DNA from: a bacterium
GTDB lineage: Bacteria; Elusimicrobiota; Elusimicrobia; Elusimicrobiales; UBA9959
Direction: 5' to 3'
DNA: 63,416 nt
NCBI GenBank assembly: GCA_021847485.1
Contig: JAJZRA010000005.1
Location: 1-63,416 of the forward strand
Shown: positions 35,101-37,313 of the stretch, one piece after another
Layout of the letters: every line of letters starts with the position of its first letter
How positions within the stretch are numbered: position 1 is the stretch's first letter
Translations under genes and position numbers: made by a program
Notes under the pieces: model-generated
What the model was told of the DNA's origin: nothing
The model's input: only the letters and a program-made list of their open reading frames with translations
The model's database searches: none

Positions 35101-37313
35101 CTCTGGTAGTTGCCAGGGGAGGAGGAGTCCTTCGCCCTGGAGACCAGCAGGTACTGGTGGTTGGGCGTAAGCGAAAGGGCGGCGTTGTAGTAGGTCCAGG
35201 AGCTGGCCCAGACCTGCGCGTCCGGCCAGTCGTCGGCGGTAGGCGGCGGCACCGTCTGCCAGCCGGTGCCCCAGTACCACTGGGTCGGCACGGCGGTCTG
35301 GTCCATCAGCAGGATCTCCACCTTGCCGCCGGTAACGGGGCCGATGCCGGAATCCTTGTCGTAATAGCCGCCCGAGAACGTAGGGTTGGTGCCGACGTAA
35401 TCGTACTGGGCGGGATAGGTTATGGCGGAGGTGGGCACGTCCACGTCCCATTTGAAGACGCGTTCGGCGGTCCACGCCTGCTGGTTGTCCGCTATGTCCT
35501 TGATCCGGCACGAGACCGCGTAGCTGGAACCGGACACACCCCAGTCCACCAGGGAGGCGTCATAGGACCAGTTGATGACGGAGCCGGCGTTATTGGTGAC
35601 GTTGATGGTGGTATCCGGGCCCCAGGACCCGCCGGTCCAGTACTGGTTGCCGGCGCCGGAGAGTTTGCGTATCTTGACCTGCTGGGCGTTGGCGACGAAG
35701 CCTGACCCCGCCAGCGAGTCGGTGGCCGTGCCGGTTATCGTGGTCATGACGCCGTACCAGGGCTTGATCCCGTCGGGCTGGGTAGGGGCCGACAGCGGCA
35801 GCGAGTTGTCGAACTTGAACACGGTGTTGCCGCCCATCGGGACGGTCAGGTCGGAATTATCCTTGGCGGAGACCCTTATGGTGTAGCTCAGGTTGGAGCC
35901 GAAAGTGGCCCAGTTGGGCGCTATATACCACCAGGCCGTGGCCTGCGGGCTCAGCGTGGCCGTCAGCGGGTATTCGGTAGAGCTGTTGAAGCCGGAGCCG
36001 TCCCAGTACCAGCCGGAAGTGTTCTTTATACTTATGGAGACGCTCTTGATGCCGCTGTTGAAGCCGTTGGCGTTCACCGGGTCGTCGGCGGTGCCTTGTA
36101 TCTGGGGCAGCGCCTTGGTGCTGTCGTTATAGGCGTCCCCGTTGGCGGGCAGCGATACTCCGGCGGTAGGGGCTATCTGGTCCACGTTGAAGATCATGGA
36201 CGGGTCGTAATAGTTATAGCTTGTCCACGCCCCGCCGCCGGTCCTGTACTGGGTCTTGCCGTTAGTCCCTTCCCAGGAGTAGTCCTGGTAGGGTGTGGCG
36301 TTGGTCGTGTATTGGTTGTTGAGGTTGAAGTAGTTGCTGCTGGTATTGGACCCGCCCGGGGACCAGAAATAGATCTGGTAGGTCTTTCCGTTGACCAGCC
36401 TTACGGCGGTAGGATTATCGTTCAGGTCGCGGATCTGCTTCTCGAACCAGGTCAGCGTGGTGGAAAGCATCGTGCCGTTGATGAACGTGCCGGTGGTCAC
36501 TATGACGCTGTCGGTCTGGTTATAGAAGCAGTAGTTGAGGTCCCCGGTGGGGGTGCCGGTCTTGGAGAGGGCCGCGCCTATGGAGTTGATCACCTTGTCG
36601 CCGCCGGTTACCGTCAGCAGCATGCCCGCCACGCGGGACAGCGTGTCGCCGTCGGCCGGCAGGCCTGTGCCGCCGCCGTAGCCTATGGTGTAATTGGCCT
36701 GGCCGTAATAGACGTTGCCGAGGAACTTGCCGCTGGCGAAATCCAGCATGAAGACCGGGGTATTGGTGCCCTGGATGGCCCAGGTGGCGCCGCTGTCGAG
36801 CGACTGCAGCACCGCGCGGTTGGTATCGTCCACCTGGTTGATGGGGTCGTACTCCTGGTAGGGCGTGCCGTACAGCAGACGCGAGGAGTAGGCGGTATTC
36901 TTCACTATTATAACCATGTGGTAGACGGAAGCGTTGCCCAGGTACGCGTCCGGCAGCGTACCCACCTTCCAGCCGGAGCCGGTGCCTATGGCCAGGGTAT
37001 TCGAGGTTATGTAAACGCCCGAGGGGTCGCCCGAGGCGTCTTCCTGTATGCCGGCGTCCACGTTGGGGAGGTCTTTACCTCCGTCGACATTGTAGATCCT
37101 GACGCCGGTGACCGTGTCGTTGAACGGCATCGTGAAGCGGTAGGAGAACCGCTTCGTGGGCGTGTTCATCGCGTTCTGCGTCTGGTTGGTCTGCCAGTAA
37201 TTGTTGCCGTAATAATAATCCGCGCGCGCGTAGACCGAGGAGAGGAGCAGCACGGCGGCCGCAAAAAGCGCCCGGCGGGTATTCTTTCCGAATACCCGCT
37301 CCAGCGCTTTCAT
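2145..37313 (-). CDS. Giant multidomain exported adhesin/fibre-like protein (~11,722 aa)
   Basis: One uninterrupted frame. I place the start at ATG 37313, where a signal peptide begins (MKALERVFGKNTRRALF ... SVYARA). In-frame starts at 37334 (ATG) and 37352 (TTG) only add residues ahead of it, and none has a strong Shine-Dalgarno. Approximate layout: 1-31 signal; 32-375 beta-rich N-terminal region; 375-7225 about 53 Ig-like domains, each opening with a P-x-S-x-I-x-x-P strand and holding ISGTA.D, YWNG..W and RA.D.AGN motifs; 7225-9430 about 17 repeats with LLPGE and D.Y.N motifs; 9430-11195 about 8 modules with D.N.DG.L loops; ~11250-11310 DINGDGVPDNFD-type calcium loops; ~11500-11610 fn3-like; 11624-end a FlgD/T9SS-type domain (NYPNPVD ... 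VIWDGKNGLGG). No catalytic domain was recognised. Adhesion, predation or matrix roles are all possible. A dedicated promoter, riboswitch and terminator precede it. Confidence 0.93.
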   Translation of the reverse strand: MKALERVFGKNTRRALFAAAVLLLSSVYARADYYYGNNYWQTNQTQNAMNTPTKRFSYRFTMPFNDTVTGVRIYNVDGGKDLPNVDAGIQEDASGDPSGVYITSNTLAIGTGSGWKVGTLPDAYLGNASVYHMVIIVKNTAYSSRLLYGTPYQEYDPINQVDDTNRAVLQSLDSGATWAIQGTNTPVFMLDFASGKFLGNVYYGQANYTIGYGGGTGLPADGDTLSRVAGMLLTVTGGDKVINSIGAALSKTGTPTGDLNYCFYNQTDSVIVTTGTFINGTMLSTTLTWFEKQIRDLNDNPTAVRLVNGKTYQIYFWSPGGSNTSSNYFNLNNQYTTNATPYQDYSWEGTNGKTQYRTGGGAWTSYNYYDPSMIFNVDQIAPTAGVSLPANGDAYNDSTKALPQIQGTADDPVNANGFNSGIKSVSISIKNTSGWYWDGSGFNSSTEYPLTATLSPQATAWWYIAPNWATFGSNLSYTIRVSAKDNSDLTVPMGGNTVFKFDNSLPLSAPTQPDGIKPWYGVMTTITGTATDSLAGSGFVANAQQVKIRKLSGAGNQYWTGGSWGPDTTINVTNNAGSVINWSYDASLVDWGVSGSSYAVSCRIKDIADNQQAWTAERVFKWDVDVPTSAITYPAQYDYVGTNPTFSGGYYDKDSGIGPVTGGKVEILLMDQTAVPTQWYWGTGWQTVPPPTADDWPDAQVWASSWTYYNAALSLTPNHQYLLVSRAKDSSSPGNYQSVFAAGTASNTFTCDNLPPDSYISVPAAAFMKAFPQITGTAKDAPGITNVKYLDLELAELSPIAPYDPVSVWNGSSWKAYSTSFSTYARLSNPADFIPADWAYTLPAGINLQQGKDYRLRSRAVDSVGNLEASWTNGVNERRFKYDVSWPTSTLVNAYEDGVPVPFLSRTYFHNITLVNGAADDWPATPYGGVASVKLKIGKVDSPGFGCYWNAATGNWERDSTLENNASIVAGGWEFNTYDVDWSTGSSGVCVWSDGGTFALTIKAVDAAGNIEKNGVGLNSVTLVYDPEKPSSKLTSLADGDQVNSLPVIAGTADDRDPAVYYVPGISSVRLNIYDSVNGRTYNGNPDPSLWAAGEQLGDTYWYPASFVGTSSGTWTFASPAWGNSIAYRVVSKAVDLADNEEVALSTVNFVYDVYQALPEKPNSDVTVPADDTHYNYQFLSSSGTYDDNVRNIVTGVKLKVLRYPTPSLGENTTYYWNRATQDWEAADPNANTANWPDASASDGGSFDTNGGGWYWNTPQSGTPQTNFWKPGRRYEIVSRAKDKAGNYEQVWSTASFVYDLDRPTVTVTYPITNGYVSAAGKPAGTAADLWPGRPAKVYVRIKRNSDNWYWNSSISNWTNTGAPEVWNDVTLYGTLSPNGTWWQLNASPWTTGVFYDVDAKAQDRAGNWTVLYSTALNVAADFTLPSSSVTYPNNGDDLTTDLTVISGSASDVAPGSVDKVLLSYYKVTAPSGYWNMAANNWSSASELFYEATSVDAPNRKWQATGASTPTWITSDPGIDYQIFAKAVDKAGNEVVKPGSPAYNSPLVQFRLHTPLPSSVIISPDSTVPHWKPLPSQPIVGTAVFSSTVQVRIVDYGPDLDELATADNLVWDGAAWVSAAANPNLFIGVQSFDGSAWQFTMPSAGWNGNRKYRVYSKAWLGAVPEGSPSSAEFIIDSSAPAVAISYPAQAYMNAVPQLEGSVSDTPPGALQRTYFRVKRQSANEYWNWQASTFTALSGGYTDLPAAVAAGLASYTTDYFSAGQAWEPDRTYVVQLFSTDKAGNTGAATEATFTLDASSPAARILVPYDANGAGIRYLPALSGTAYDNYKNSRVQVAIRKLASTPVWFDGAGFTDTNDPAHWLEVNGASGYLSPDATSWTYVPAGLDNVFAEDYRYLILARAVDVAQNTQQTFVVGQSSMVVKIDKSAPSPKTVNPLDDSDGVSGRYQPGMIGKTANSTQLKGTAVDSPANVNSGVSAVSIRLSYLSGTVTYYWDGGAFSSAVSSETAWQTASVSGSGPVWNWNYMTDIAWPAGDREYLLETKAMDDARLSDDSGAGNWNSWPYPSTRFIVDGTPPAVAITTPSVLALNSLTRIDGTADAALAGHKLTYVRLSTTGVDGTRYWDKAGGVWTSNAETWNPATTLGPTSWYCLVDPVVLKDDVVYTMSARALDYAGNYSAVYSTQTFTYDITPPAVSIGFPLDGAAYSQIKVSTPIAGASSQPGQLSAYTGVSTAAVKITDVDGGNVCFTGSGWAACPVWLPAGGPPGAWNYTGAALSFVNDHSYQVEARATDFAGNDSPPALVTIRYDVEKPTSTLTYPLPGLTTGFTYISGTADDERYGSRQWEAKLSSYTVKVAVKRLTAPAGWWDGAAGDFTSGLAKWYEAVNSTTTTPNKFRYDLPAAMISKLTDPANQNVSYWVVPWSYDLALNREFGPQAGDPLEADIPPGVGRLVTFDNEPPRSYVTMPALQYYNSIPTISGTSGDNVGIAETRITLFNTTLNKYYSRSFTPLPWSAPGANENDAPWIPVQETVYQSSSAWSYTVQDSSWTSGAWYSIRARARDVSGNYDNVYTTATFLFDNQAPVSTVTVPSDGANLNYQPAQLQGTSYDPGSSGVDHIYLYVSRASDGWYWNGTGGWDPTPQLLSAAAPFGSWTWAISANMFQNNDGEIFRVQTNAGDRATNEEGYGLKASFVYDVSRPTAAISYPYDNGYISASGKVAGGSYDKPNGKVADVNVRIKQLAGPNAGKYWSVAGSSWAAAALANSVVSYGTLSPAATWWQLNTSPWATGEIYEMNAWAVDKAGNYQLDYSTATNIKADFTNPSSTITYPTNGALIQAELNSVQGQASDVPPGVLDKVLLSYYKTDIGRYWNFATHAWDSASELFYEAGISGNNWTATGASTPTWIAPLAGATYRIFAKAVDQAGNEVPKPGLPGPLSPYIEFTLKPPPPVSAIVIPDGTVPHFKPAPAPAVIGTAVYATTVAVRVVDYGPDLTENAGGDDLAWNGAAWAPASVFTGFTGVDTYAAPNWQWSIPTAKWNGNRRYRVISQASHEINGTIESPGVGVEFIVDSSAPAAGVTMPDKVYMRSLTSLAGTVSDTAPGEVTSAYFRVKRQGLAEYWNWQASTFTAAGTYTDLPASLAWNDVLKTGTVNYSTSVFTAGLAFEPDRSYVVELYATDKAGNMGSASAFTFTMDVSSPVARILVPYDADKKGVRQVDRIAGTAADNFGNSDVYVALQQQGDPPLWFNGTDFLTPGVSPVWISMKADGTLLPSATSWTYAPAGLDLRFTAGTTGLKYLLLSKAVDVAGNAQDVLPVDVSSVVINVDKMPPSSAFTLPADDQDGFSGRYRSANIGRTASGTRFYGASADNAYSENNAGVYSGDLRLSYVAGGTTYYWQPSAFTSAISSDTAWQPVSVSYVGPNWSWIYLNDISWPAGDREYKAEIRAMDDARLADGSGPGNLEDPQTRGANVRYFLIDDTPPTVAITTPAVPAVRELPGFGGTVNADIAGLNRVEVMISTGVDAATRYWNGTGWQTAAWPALYAAKLGPASWYYTLPPAALRDDAAYTLVARAVDYAGNVSAVYSTFTVTYDVTGPLVSLAYPVDGATYSQILLSTPLAGTASNNQTAPYSGPSTVTVAISDLAGSCFDGTSFTACSQSVWLPAQGTVANWTYNNGNLAFISDHSYKFEARSADDAGNYSGVAAVTTKFDLDIPTSTITSPMTEFVNALPLVTGTASDERFGPRTYEAGLGTYTVKVAIRLVGGNWWNGSTAFDSANPKWYEAAVDTAAYGAGQATVDWQYAVPANMQGVISGLSGSSPYLRSYLIVPWAYDLAQNREFGPGGSDPASADVPAAVGRILKFDNMKPVSVATSPANGSYQSSAPYLYGVATDTGVITGVQVLVKARGTFNAILKYPPYTNTVADWTDSGGYVYWSTAAYANGAWSLQLPSLDPVNNNKISVWTRSRDQAGNWENSPTPAQIDANLNADGSPAYYFTYDNMLPVTGVTYPDRYALNVATSQISGTAFDAGTEPSGVSEVRLRIRRSDGAYWSFINNNWTSAMPGDTFGVNGTNNWTKAIDAASQEDGYQYDIYHYAVDNAHNNQSGAYFSTFTFTVDLTTPTSKITFPAHNSFIGSVPAITGTADDSVENLHSWAAPRNYEAGVSTDTGVELAIQRLTDNKWWDGTGFGAASRQWHLAAFTGASSGTWVYNIPAGAIADGTTYYAMSRVRDLVGNLQTAYTTNYFTGDTTPPDSRAIDVLPVHSGDPSQITAIIGTAQDTLPGELRNSDMVRIALRKTDLPTACYDNANNNWVNCPTGSYPNDRLWFSTGTVNDPRGQPGNWTWDTSGITWANGSYYDVQALAIDKAGNVRCQATPATCPGANSPDLSFKFVSPAAAVFITIPADEMGNYRSSSLGAVLGNGTNLRPLNSVQIRVKRQKEPAAWWSEGSGAWLSYDTYTYVNASAGSWSMGVSGASAFTVDNATYTFAVTGYNSANEASVPTNRNVIVDNTVPLGAVLSPGYLYVNAMPDISGTAYDPGRAALPAAYQEGMSRVLVMVKDNTMGTYWNGLTFDTFMSSSNILAAGTLNWSTATAVTPYMKDGRSYTVFAKPEDKAGNRDDNELTAPSFTVIYDTTTPDSAITAPAPFSILRSLTAIAGTAADPNGTYAPSLKSDLDRVELQIFDEASNRWWHSGISAFSVLSSSFNAVTGTSNWSYSNAALAPSLQSGKYYVLNARAVDRAGNDQAGFKTNVSSLTFIWDTTPPQTFLEQPLDGASYKPSGLTGVNPLRGTASDAPLPYSTDHLKKVQMNLLYLEDGTSYYWTGTTFSSWTLTFDGAWSDVIGTSTWRYPFDGVTGGFGNWVSDRDYILRVRAFDTALPQDANGGNEQNPWTVARFVVDGTPPVSRVSTPTANSFIQGTLPEIDGTSYGGRSGLLPFPNGLKLRISYVSGADTYYWGGTAAVGWLMNVQTDLPVEYTASQSTVTWKYPPATYEPPTITANNRVYTISIAGTDNAGNAEAPAAVTVTSDFNYPALTISTPMAGASAFYGPSRPTGLLTGNSADSPAGILPPIKTQLSNISEPGAVKPKWDGSAWTVTPSTWLAVSGLSPWTFSPPGWPANKRYKAELWAVDYAGNQVPADTYTREFIYDVNAPSSTILSPSAPFHNAAQVQTFSGLAADWLVNPSTEAMSGLAPDGVEVQILDPSGNTFNGAGFASGSYWRKAVFSTTTFVNDGIFGLDLVTAANWSYPRSPDAWPPTLVEGSTYTVRVRAYDRALNLENYVEKSFCYDVYAPTVAVTMPGSFAYVSMPVISGTLSEKVSYPDPVSGVQLVIQRVSDLNYWNGTGWDAVFSAAAHWRNATTIGPASWSLADPNLNTEFNSLKASNASLQFRLFVRAKDAAGNQSRPGAAAPANPDVEFTVDPVVPVSRVTYPAAGAYVNAPVSHLDGTASDSSLGVPSGLNSVRLRLSKLNSASTRYYYNWSLNTWTTDPAAWIFTPVDAALTPWTRSIPSSAFSGSGTDNGDGYSFEVQPEAKDNTQPVNGGPNTEVLYATSTFLVDLSTPAAFIAQPPHNSYFRAVSSLSGTAQDPVAGGGIPSGMASIEYLLVDTDRKPNRYWDFQNGAWQAAYVSSVTAPAANWTVTSLPVNNPPSAANSWAVGRSSATFLLQVKITDNALNVSSFTVNYSTFTLDLILPDSQVTSPPLENGPQLVVSSITGTAADFTSGISTVQVRIQQDMTQTDCLDTSNNGMYWNGTAWQSGEKWLGVDSYNPAGGAWNLDSSAVVFRAQCYYVVKSSAVDNVNNGEATWGTRRFKFTPPPASTRINVPDNLKFYKALAQVSGTANSDAKTLALQVQRLSDNYYWNFGTQAWQLALSSATGIVPSGGAWTYGTNLPPLVSGSSYTFRSIGKSYSDVDEAAPATNQVYFDTDKPVASVLLPSPAKLYYNSLPVLGGLTSDPPGTTPPAAGIYRVWAELQDVNGPNSGNYWDNATSTFTAVWDQAGNQGSYFLAGSSWTYTVSYPTAAYTNGVQYRARAKSLDNTYNNAALEGTESDFSAQVLFNYDTVVPTAVVTAVAPGQSRSSVGVASGTLQEELVLANIGQQPGAQIAGVKVRLRDNKLVQYWDGSGWSSNPAVWADAAVYQSSWSLAALPIWADDGSYTLWAEASDKAGNVQTLFSGNGSSVTFTVDKTAPSLAVLAPAANTKISSVLSVYGTANDPNYATNSGIAGPGNVQVQVSYLDAGVTYYYDGAATFTSGLNDLTSWQPANYWTPQGPSSGTWTYQPAGLSAAMVPDKTYRFRARAQDNAVPVPNPASLLANAVTNGSVVYDVTPPVSRVTAPADKARVRTLTVITGTSLDNLAGISTLDQIGVSISEKGGAGWNGLYPGTFTLTSETFQPLSAPSLSASYDGLHWSFNAPDLRDGYTYVVKVRASDDVTPPNTETAVSSVTFTYDTTPPAAAITYPYALPDVRANLKALASVSGTAYEQFGIQSASVSVQEADTLLYYDPQVSTFSSPTQKWIGAAIAGASPNYTWTAAAPPLTDNKNYNLQVTANDAAGNVLAPPSPTVIRYDVTPPLSGPATPPNNGFINSLPAITGTAADVNSNPSGVAGSQVKIQRNTDGLYWNGSTWGSPEAWLAPVAGASWTKAAQLPPSDNFAGLHDGVAYTVQTRAYDVAANTQSVYMAGNIFTFDISSPTAYVTQPLNGSRFNALPLVTGTAADAFNVNFPLIRVYDIPLNKYWLDSGVCNGQPKTRIWVGPGDLCAGYPEIWNVALDSSSAAGSFGWRYDASAVAWPDRDNELQIEAKVADQAGNYTFASSTFSYDATPPLSAILYPPTNGVLYSSMTAISGTSLDLTSAVSDVRIRIWYLSGGSTYYWQPTTPHWSPSDTGWWSIGGAPGPKATYNPWSYTNSDFTNPGTVNFAWKEGTHDGQNGKVFYVVTKAVDATTNEQVSLTTRTFQFDNVPPLSAPVQPGIDTAYKNLPVLSGTSVDAVTTVGSVKVSVLSQDEPGGPKYFNGSTGFANTAETWLSVSNLYPSSWTYSSGMLTFADKRHYIVKSSATDSIGNVQNIVGQSRFLYDTTEPQSVVVSPVNASVYNDNKVLLGNASDPGFTSGIDGTGSGVYPDQPWHAGKVEALVFRDTEPYLSSNGPIIYGAWDSSGYFWNGSTWTAASAGPVWNQGQFTDSLGNWQYSGLVCVSTSEPCWVRGDPYAAWVRVTDNSGNTEAIIDQGPKFYIAAPAQSFLITVSADPMTSGSDVNITVEAKDGPSGSGNTAAAYQGTVNFYVDGVPGGPEVMDNDAVMDDYHGLPQQYTFLPGDFGKKTFQMRLRKAGGRVLRTEDKDNPAIFGTKNVTANPTTPDRVQVIADYDPAGQLPMPGRMDAGVEGSTGTPRTKPAGSNIPFLLQVTDRYWNLVVSSAASVYITDTDNNNDPISPDGYVNFVGSTTIYRTFVSASVSGWGVSASGQGLYTNPRNPSSNVPVVAQTADRLLVKLPGETLVEGKFAVQPYGKKDSPSDAVAGSTLTVTVYGVDPYYNVDKTASFQVSADVNTDPYDITPPAQNLVSGATNFAFVPVVASTHVIRAQSSSLPPATSVYYTPNPVRVWWNRPVKLHLIAAGQSLDPGKPPYTSDPSGGGKAGSPSPLQAGNTTWMSVYLTDDYYNVVRGTTPFLAVSSNAPVIQVDFLNDPNIQLRGMHPSPYQKSLVAGTTNFPVIPVTRNQSPGLSVRVTDTGLTYTAFSTDTVSGIVVNPAQAASMLLLVPNEVAAEGVPGGKTGTAGPLTAGTTYTLTVRAVDAYGNLTTDGRMVRVVSNDIYAVHPPAQPMAGGIALINGFVPSAATNNLVIDALDDDTVVPKLSTSTDAGVTVVPGAPSHLIVLLPTQYLVPGKVTPPYGAAGAISTQTAGVYFNAQVYAADSRYNRVYGVNKTNMRAATDDLNVNGGLLGFFDMADGSATISNISLRSAGFRTITAADLSGTSPNLGATQSGTFVLNPSNPTKLRAMVPSETRVPGSVSNGRTGAVDGQQAGFPFAVTVDITDAFWNLTPGTSQEIRLVCDDPFSIVSPSTQVIVGSATFTVTPKRAGFTYVRAELVNAIPPWGPSLNVDTATVVSVAPGIPKRMLLLMPGESFDQGSPTGKIGAVGPQKAGTDFGVRVGVVDDFFNLCPGRPADVRVSAPSDPYAPAVSTAAVNTAVGYTDLMYANLHKAATHYLTATDYGSSGLSDDPQSSTFTVRPADPVGLQILLPGETAVPGSGNYPYGGKSSVVSTQTAGTPFNVTVNLVDPYMNRYQDLSAGPTVYIVSMDDPYDMDVSSSALNYGTLQVQMNLVTRKSVSAIKVYPVIAADNNVCFGNFGGACRGDDAAAKASLKVFSSTATRIEVVLPGQALAEGKCNISPPCRDPLISWPGRTGPPNAHTIGTGALFANVYVTDKFYNKATELTGAAQDTNPAAVMPNVAISLPGDLKISPPSPQTLSNGGAVFAIDARTSFSTYTVVAATTASSAADYATGVSTLAVNPGPPTHMIFVLPSTTVVAGFPFSATLKVRDIYENDCSTGPNVYLGTAAFAVVDQINPNQDPSLASPNTAFGASDLGVKDLVSWFTFRKAGVNTLGAYDTLSPGVNVSPLVNVMVLPGPPNIYRVVPNDDLEVPAGSILLPGRQAMTAQLSDAFDNNISSAGVPAYIQVAEVYGSTGTLQYQSASAWLDMGVSTVVYTDSTGQIGLSTPVAYGVSSRAGDWARVWIGTTPAPSNTAPIYATYLSARQNISGRMTTTGGTPSKLLFISSQPAATVGIQEVAGSGALFTVERRDDFDNLTKQGQTDVYLGIPSAQISIHTALGRNLGTFGTFGDYGFRTTLNDQFIPAASILPNQTNVSFRYHDRTSSYSGLSPDQNTAEGGRPGYWQIEARSGSMQPAIHQLRVNPIDIAKVSFGNARRTLVAGKTIDSFGVNQDFKAELRDMFDNPSLATAAVQVYLSTDTRQPSAINDSFSFSVSTALSGAFPPVFASTLSYITIPLDGYSATFYYLDTAASTIYGSTTPLRPIIKLSVPDRPAWAASTQAVHVLPDFTYRINVSSNAGQTFMAGTTSQMFLMSIEDKYGNPTPVAGGQEDAIGAGVSFTMDSDSPGQVKFAAPDVSSWTARPGSAKMALGESATSFYMTDTKLSEPSHQLTINTVMPKGWLPAISSYVIVAAPPDHAAFYTAPRRLVAGTTVQYADYVSNITTVSVVSVVLKDRFENTTTTSSVATVRFTAVRNTMYGGIDPNEDVLSSNPAWKLLKTNPLDLSIFPGQSYANVYVWDTIVGTSTIKAETTIPSDGITLPAITQDEYITPSTAAYFTLHHAYSLTNPLRVQTPGNVTLRVRDRFGNVCTGDAVNGMYYTGKINMATNSKGSADLRDWLNNTTDYTFVPADHGERQLLVQDTFVETLKLNVTDYYRADIYGYTGDSARGMPVPSNADVILSGLVISPADLAPEDPLPVAKASLGINKYAIYQGDGVIPDVPAPVPMLRLTMQTSPAGAPPAYLKSVQLKSSGTLSWSDIVEVAMYADNPTYGQVGAFDGETSLGGTPIDIFMSSGTYDTGLMAWTFDDLATKVSTAALVSNTPRNFFFAVRMSTVAATPRSFALVMDNPSFVVLNSTFVGVAYNNFPIATATSPVRNQPATVQIKGQDIGAWWQPTVGTTTLTLGQYDYVEQGQGRVGFLAVKAWTDNFVGTIKSFKIIKTGTGSGADLKSVRLFMDSSGGDPELGDGIFEPSIDKEVTDPLNPPGYDVNDPDTFVLPLINPGLDGAVSISTRTYFVVYEFGPDSVPNMTHGARMENSGVNLIDGVVGAFQPIVSSTIPLRATADVVYLVDVNKSQPNNFATPSFVTQNDKDKAVARLTLQINGSQGSAVWSGLKLDRWITGAENGGTPLWNKVTDVKKISIWHDSTGDGLLETSGTVKDTEVLMIGMQDRTFPYDSLKAPLTSTDTVLRVYDIQRFFPADSPFPQAPGRLVVNDAQADPSLKEVVYYSTVDVLNNSFGGLTRGAEGTMVGDWSTGTVVSGQAVLPIIGDGGALDGQIIYNSPKDYFITYDIDPLANVSNFSYLGLAIRATDYFMIAPPKIMSTANIGVTPPGKSVSLIGKVREYPDQVIFTASDTFTGPSLQQQAVNQPVLTFNAETNVADAMWRWLMVYATGTVIQDGTAIGDVSAVKVWYDKDNNGFLGANDVMIGSGTFGNTIYGPLTARVDFSAEQRLITPLEAANNAVSQRYFLTYDIRASAMPNDALGNPRYLGAYLKPDSLPQNSPTVDDALKNAISLPNYFSQENSNLTFVSKLRDIISSPSTITVLTEPVFSPGGSGSQVSMRLTQDVVSPGPQDAAWLVTSTAGIPSAGYAMVDNEIVHYDSTGPGALLTVTRGAFNSPIVNHSSGSVVGGEIYQGWGNYPLAQMTLATEGYGVRWQGVKLSRKQPSSLNGYDSDTALIKIWKDNGNGVFDRDAATGLNTSDTIIGTGRFGTGTDAVGKATILVKDPALNDQNYVVIRSTPTKIFITVDIDKASNFSNVLLNPQNDVLGVEVPFETNFIFGPENSGHVAQFLSPTLSQMNVLLPTMNNVTMTPEDISPVTVTQNDKNVGVLAMRFVTDKTSAKVEAIRVDRRGSSNDSDIDLLKVWTDSNDNCILDSVDTSSDAAGLYPNLMSYGNESFSSSTVNIVLKKPIVVTTTPLCAFISYDMSQFAIIGSTAALSISSAGYFTIGIPNTITLSTWPISTMPMVVKEIPSNVVLGANDVATDLVLSGGVNQAQLNAPMIRFNLATEAGNARWSAFKVQRTGASNDPNAPFGKNTDVKFIKIYQDSNQNDVLDVNDVNISEANALTMMPFMSTDTLPMDLVVNSTAGFPAAGRIYISEAELASYSGTGIDPASGKPFLHVFSRGEKLGDFYTPVVNHPARASVRKVDLFDQENPLNTQTYIDLSQYQTLSPLPQTYFAVYDMGEMAIKANKVGMMIRDKSWVVVNSPHDVSSSLYVGITKALPKGTGTQIYPFSSSLVPIRAISLSINSVDISPKSAEKGTRNVPVMTFYMKTLSDYVALGQVFLHQTGTISSTTVNLGDGDLTSVSLWKDDGDGAFSPISDQRIGYTAHSSTTPFKDGFAVDITDGNLPYLVISTATTIIHMACDISSATDMSGADTMGHQAGLSLAAFSDLRGVAGMQLAAGQYYLDNYPMSSNEILISPAIIPLTPVYKHIMLASNGYPAYALSDSSGNVVLGSNNLPIADPSRWIYNYTANGCRADEPQIDINGDGVPDNFDYYQAGKCNDVSLNNSGLPSYDLDGDRLLDFDENLDYVPDRIVDDGTGKPLYFVGDNVQNVKMELAVSELGAVPNGWSPNTTELPGWWNPASGAVALYELSLGGSFSDPTGIKNGWQPAGDKLSGKVTNVALSPGHFTKLASRIEVETSSFTVLSTDGFAAEGVVYVGNEMMVVTKLDGVTFKINQRGVQGSFRGPHTAWGETVSDRGYILSVRGQMADGTYVPSVNGVPVMVYRIDTTYPTTPGAPEPQVAKGVSSGQAYTLKWDASSDAESNVASYEIQEREGTNPIWRTVATIPGFKTGGAINNIYTIGDPVNPGESPRPLGKYYTYRVRSWNFAGLHSEWSQVSTPAGTQIGTELLGKVSNYPNPVDLRKGGVEGRTVINYTLNDNAEVTITIYDLLGYVVREFKFTSGTPGGQLGPNFVIWDGKNGLGGYVSKGGYIVRVKASSPKGSKVVMRKVGVIH
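3720..9015 (-). repeat. About 8 modules with Asp-rich calcium-type loops in the giant protein
   Basis: Units of roughly 170-230 aa combine a beta core (LTLATEGYGVRWQGVKL type) with a loop such as VWYDKDNNGFLGANDV, IWKDNGNGVFDRDA or IYQDSNQNDVLDVNDV. These resemble EF-hand or dockerin loops and are expected to bind calcium. A separate ~70-aa insert recurs inside some of them (TSTAGIPSAGYAMVDNEIV, NSTAGFPAAGRIYISEAEL). Confidence 0.6.
9015..15640 (-). repeat. About 17 'LLPGE' beta-repeats of ~130 aa in the giant protein
   Basis: Each unit carries a strand such as LQILLPGETAVPG or IEVVLPGQALAEG, then a short Gly-rich link, then TAGT.F.V.V...D.Y.N (for example TAGTTYTLTVRAVDAYGN). This resembles bacterial Ig/invasin-like folds, but I do not recognise the exact family. 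The units become less regular toward the C-terminal side. Confidence 0.7.
16460..20670 (-). repeat. Super-repeat D: 11 Ig-like domains, more diverged
   Basis: The order is preserved: a PPAST-type third domain, a sixth domain with SYLDAGVTYYY at about 18635 (4.27 kb from block C), then a PPVSRVTAP seventh domain. Two extra Ig-like domains follow (about 15640-16460) before the fold changes to the LLPGE repeats. The boundaries are by eye. Confidence 0.6.
20671..24985 (-). repeat. Super-repeat C: 11 Ig-like domains, more diverged
   Basis: The eleven domains open TPTSKITFP, PPDSRAIDVLP, SPAAAVFITIP, VPLGAVLSP, TPDSAITAP, PPQTFLEQP, PPVSRVSTP, YPALTISTP, APSSTILSP, APTVAVTMP and VPVSRVTYP. The sixth-domain landmark (LYLEDGTSYYW) is at about 22905, 4.27 kb from that of block B. 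Confidence 0.65.
24986..29232 (-). repeat. Super-repeat B: 11 Ig-like domains
   Basis: Colinear with block A domain by domain, and the most similar pair by eye. Matching landmarks are DKVLLSYYK, VVDYGPDL, EYWNWQASTFTA, ARILVPYDA, SYVAGGTTYYW, WPAGDREY and YDLAQNREFGP. The SYV..TYYW landmark lies at about 27172 against 31363 in block A, a 4.19-kb period. Confidence 0.8.
29233..33405 (-). repeat. Super-repeat A: 11 Ig-like domains (~1,391 aa)
   Basis: Within the giant gene. The block opens with RPTVTVTYP and its eleven domains open in turn RPTVTVTYP, LPSSSVTYP, LPSSVIISP, APAVAISYP, SPAARILVP, APSPKTVNP, PPAVAITTP, PPAVSIGFP, KPTSTLTYP, PPRSYVTMP and APVSTVTVP. Domain-specific quirks (VVDYGPDL in the third, SYLSGTVTYYW in the sixth, YDLALNREFGP in the ninth) recur at the same places in block B. 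The seven domains upstream (33405 to about 36190) look like a partial unit. Confidence 0.8.
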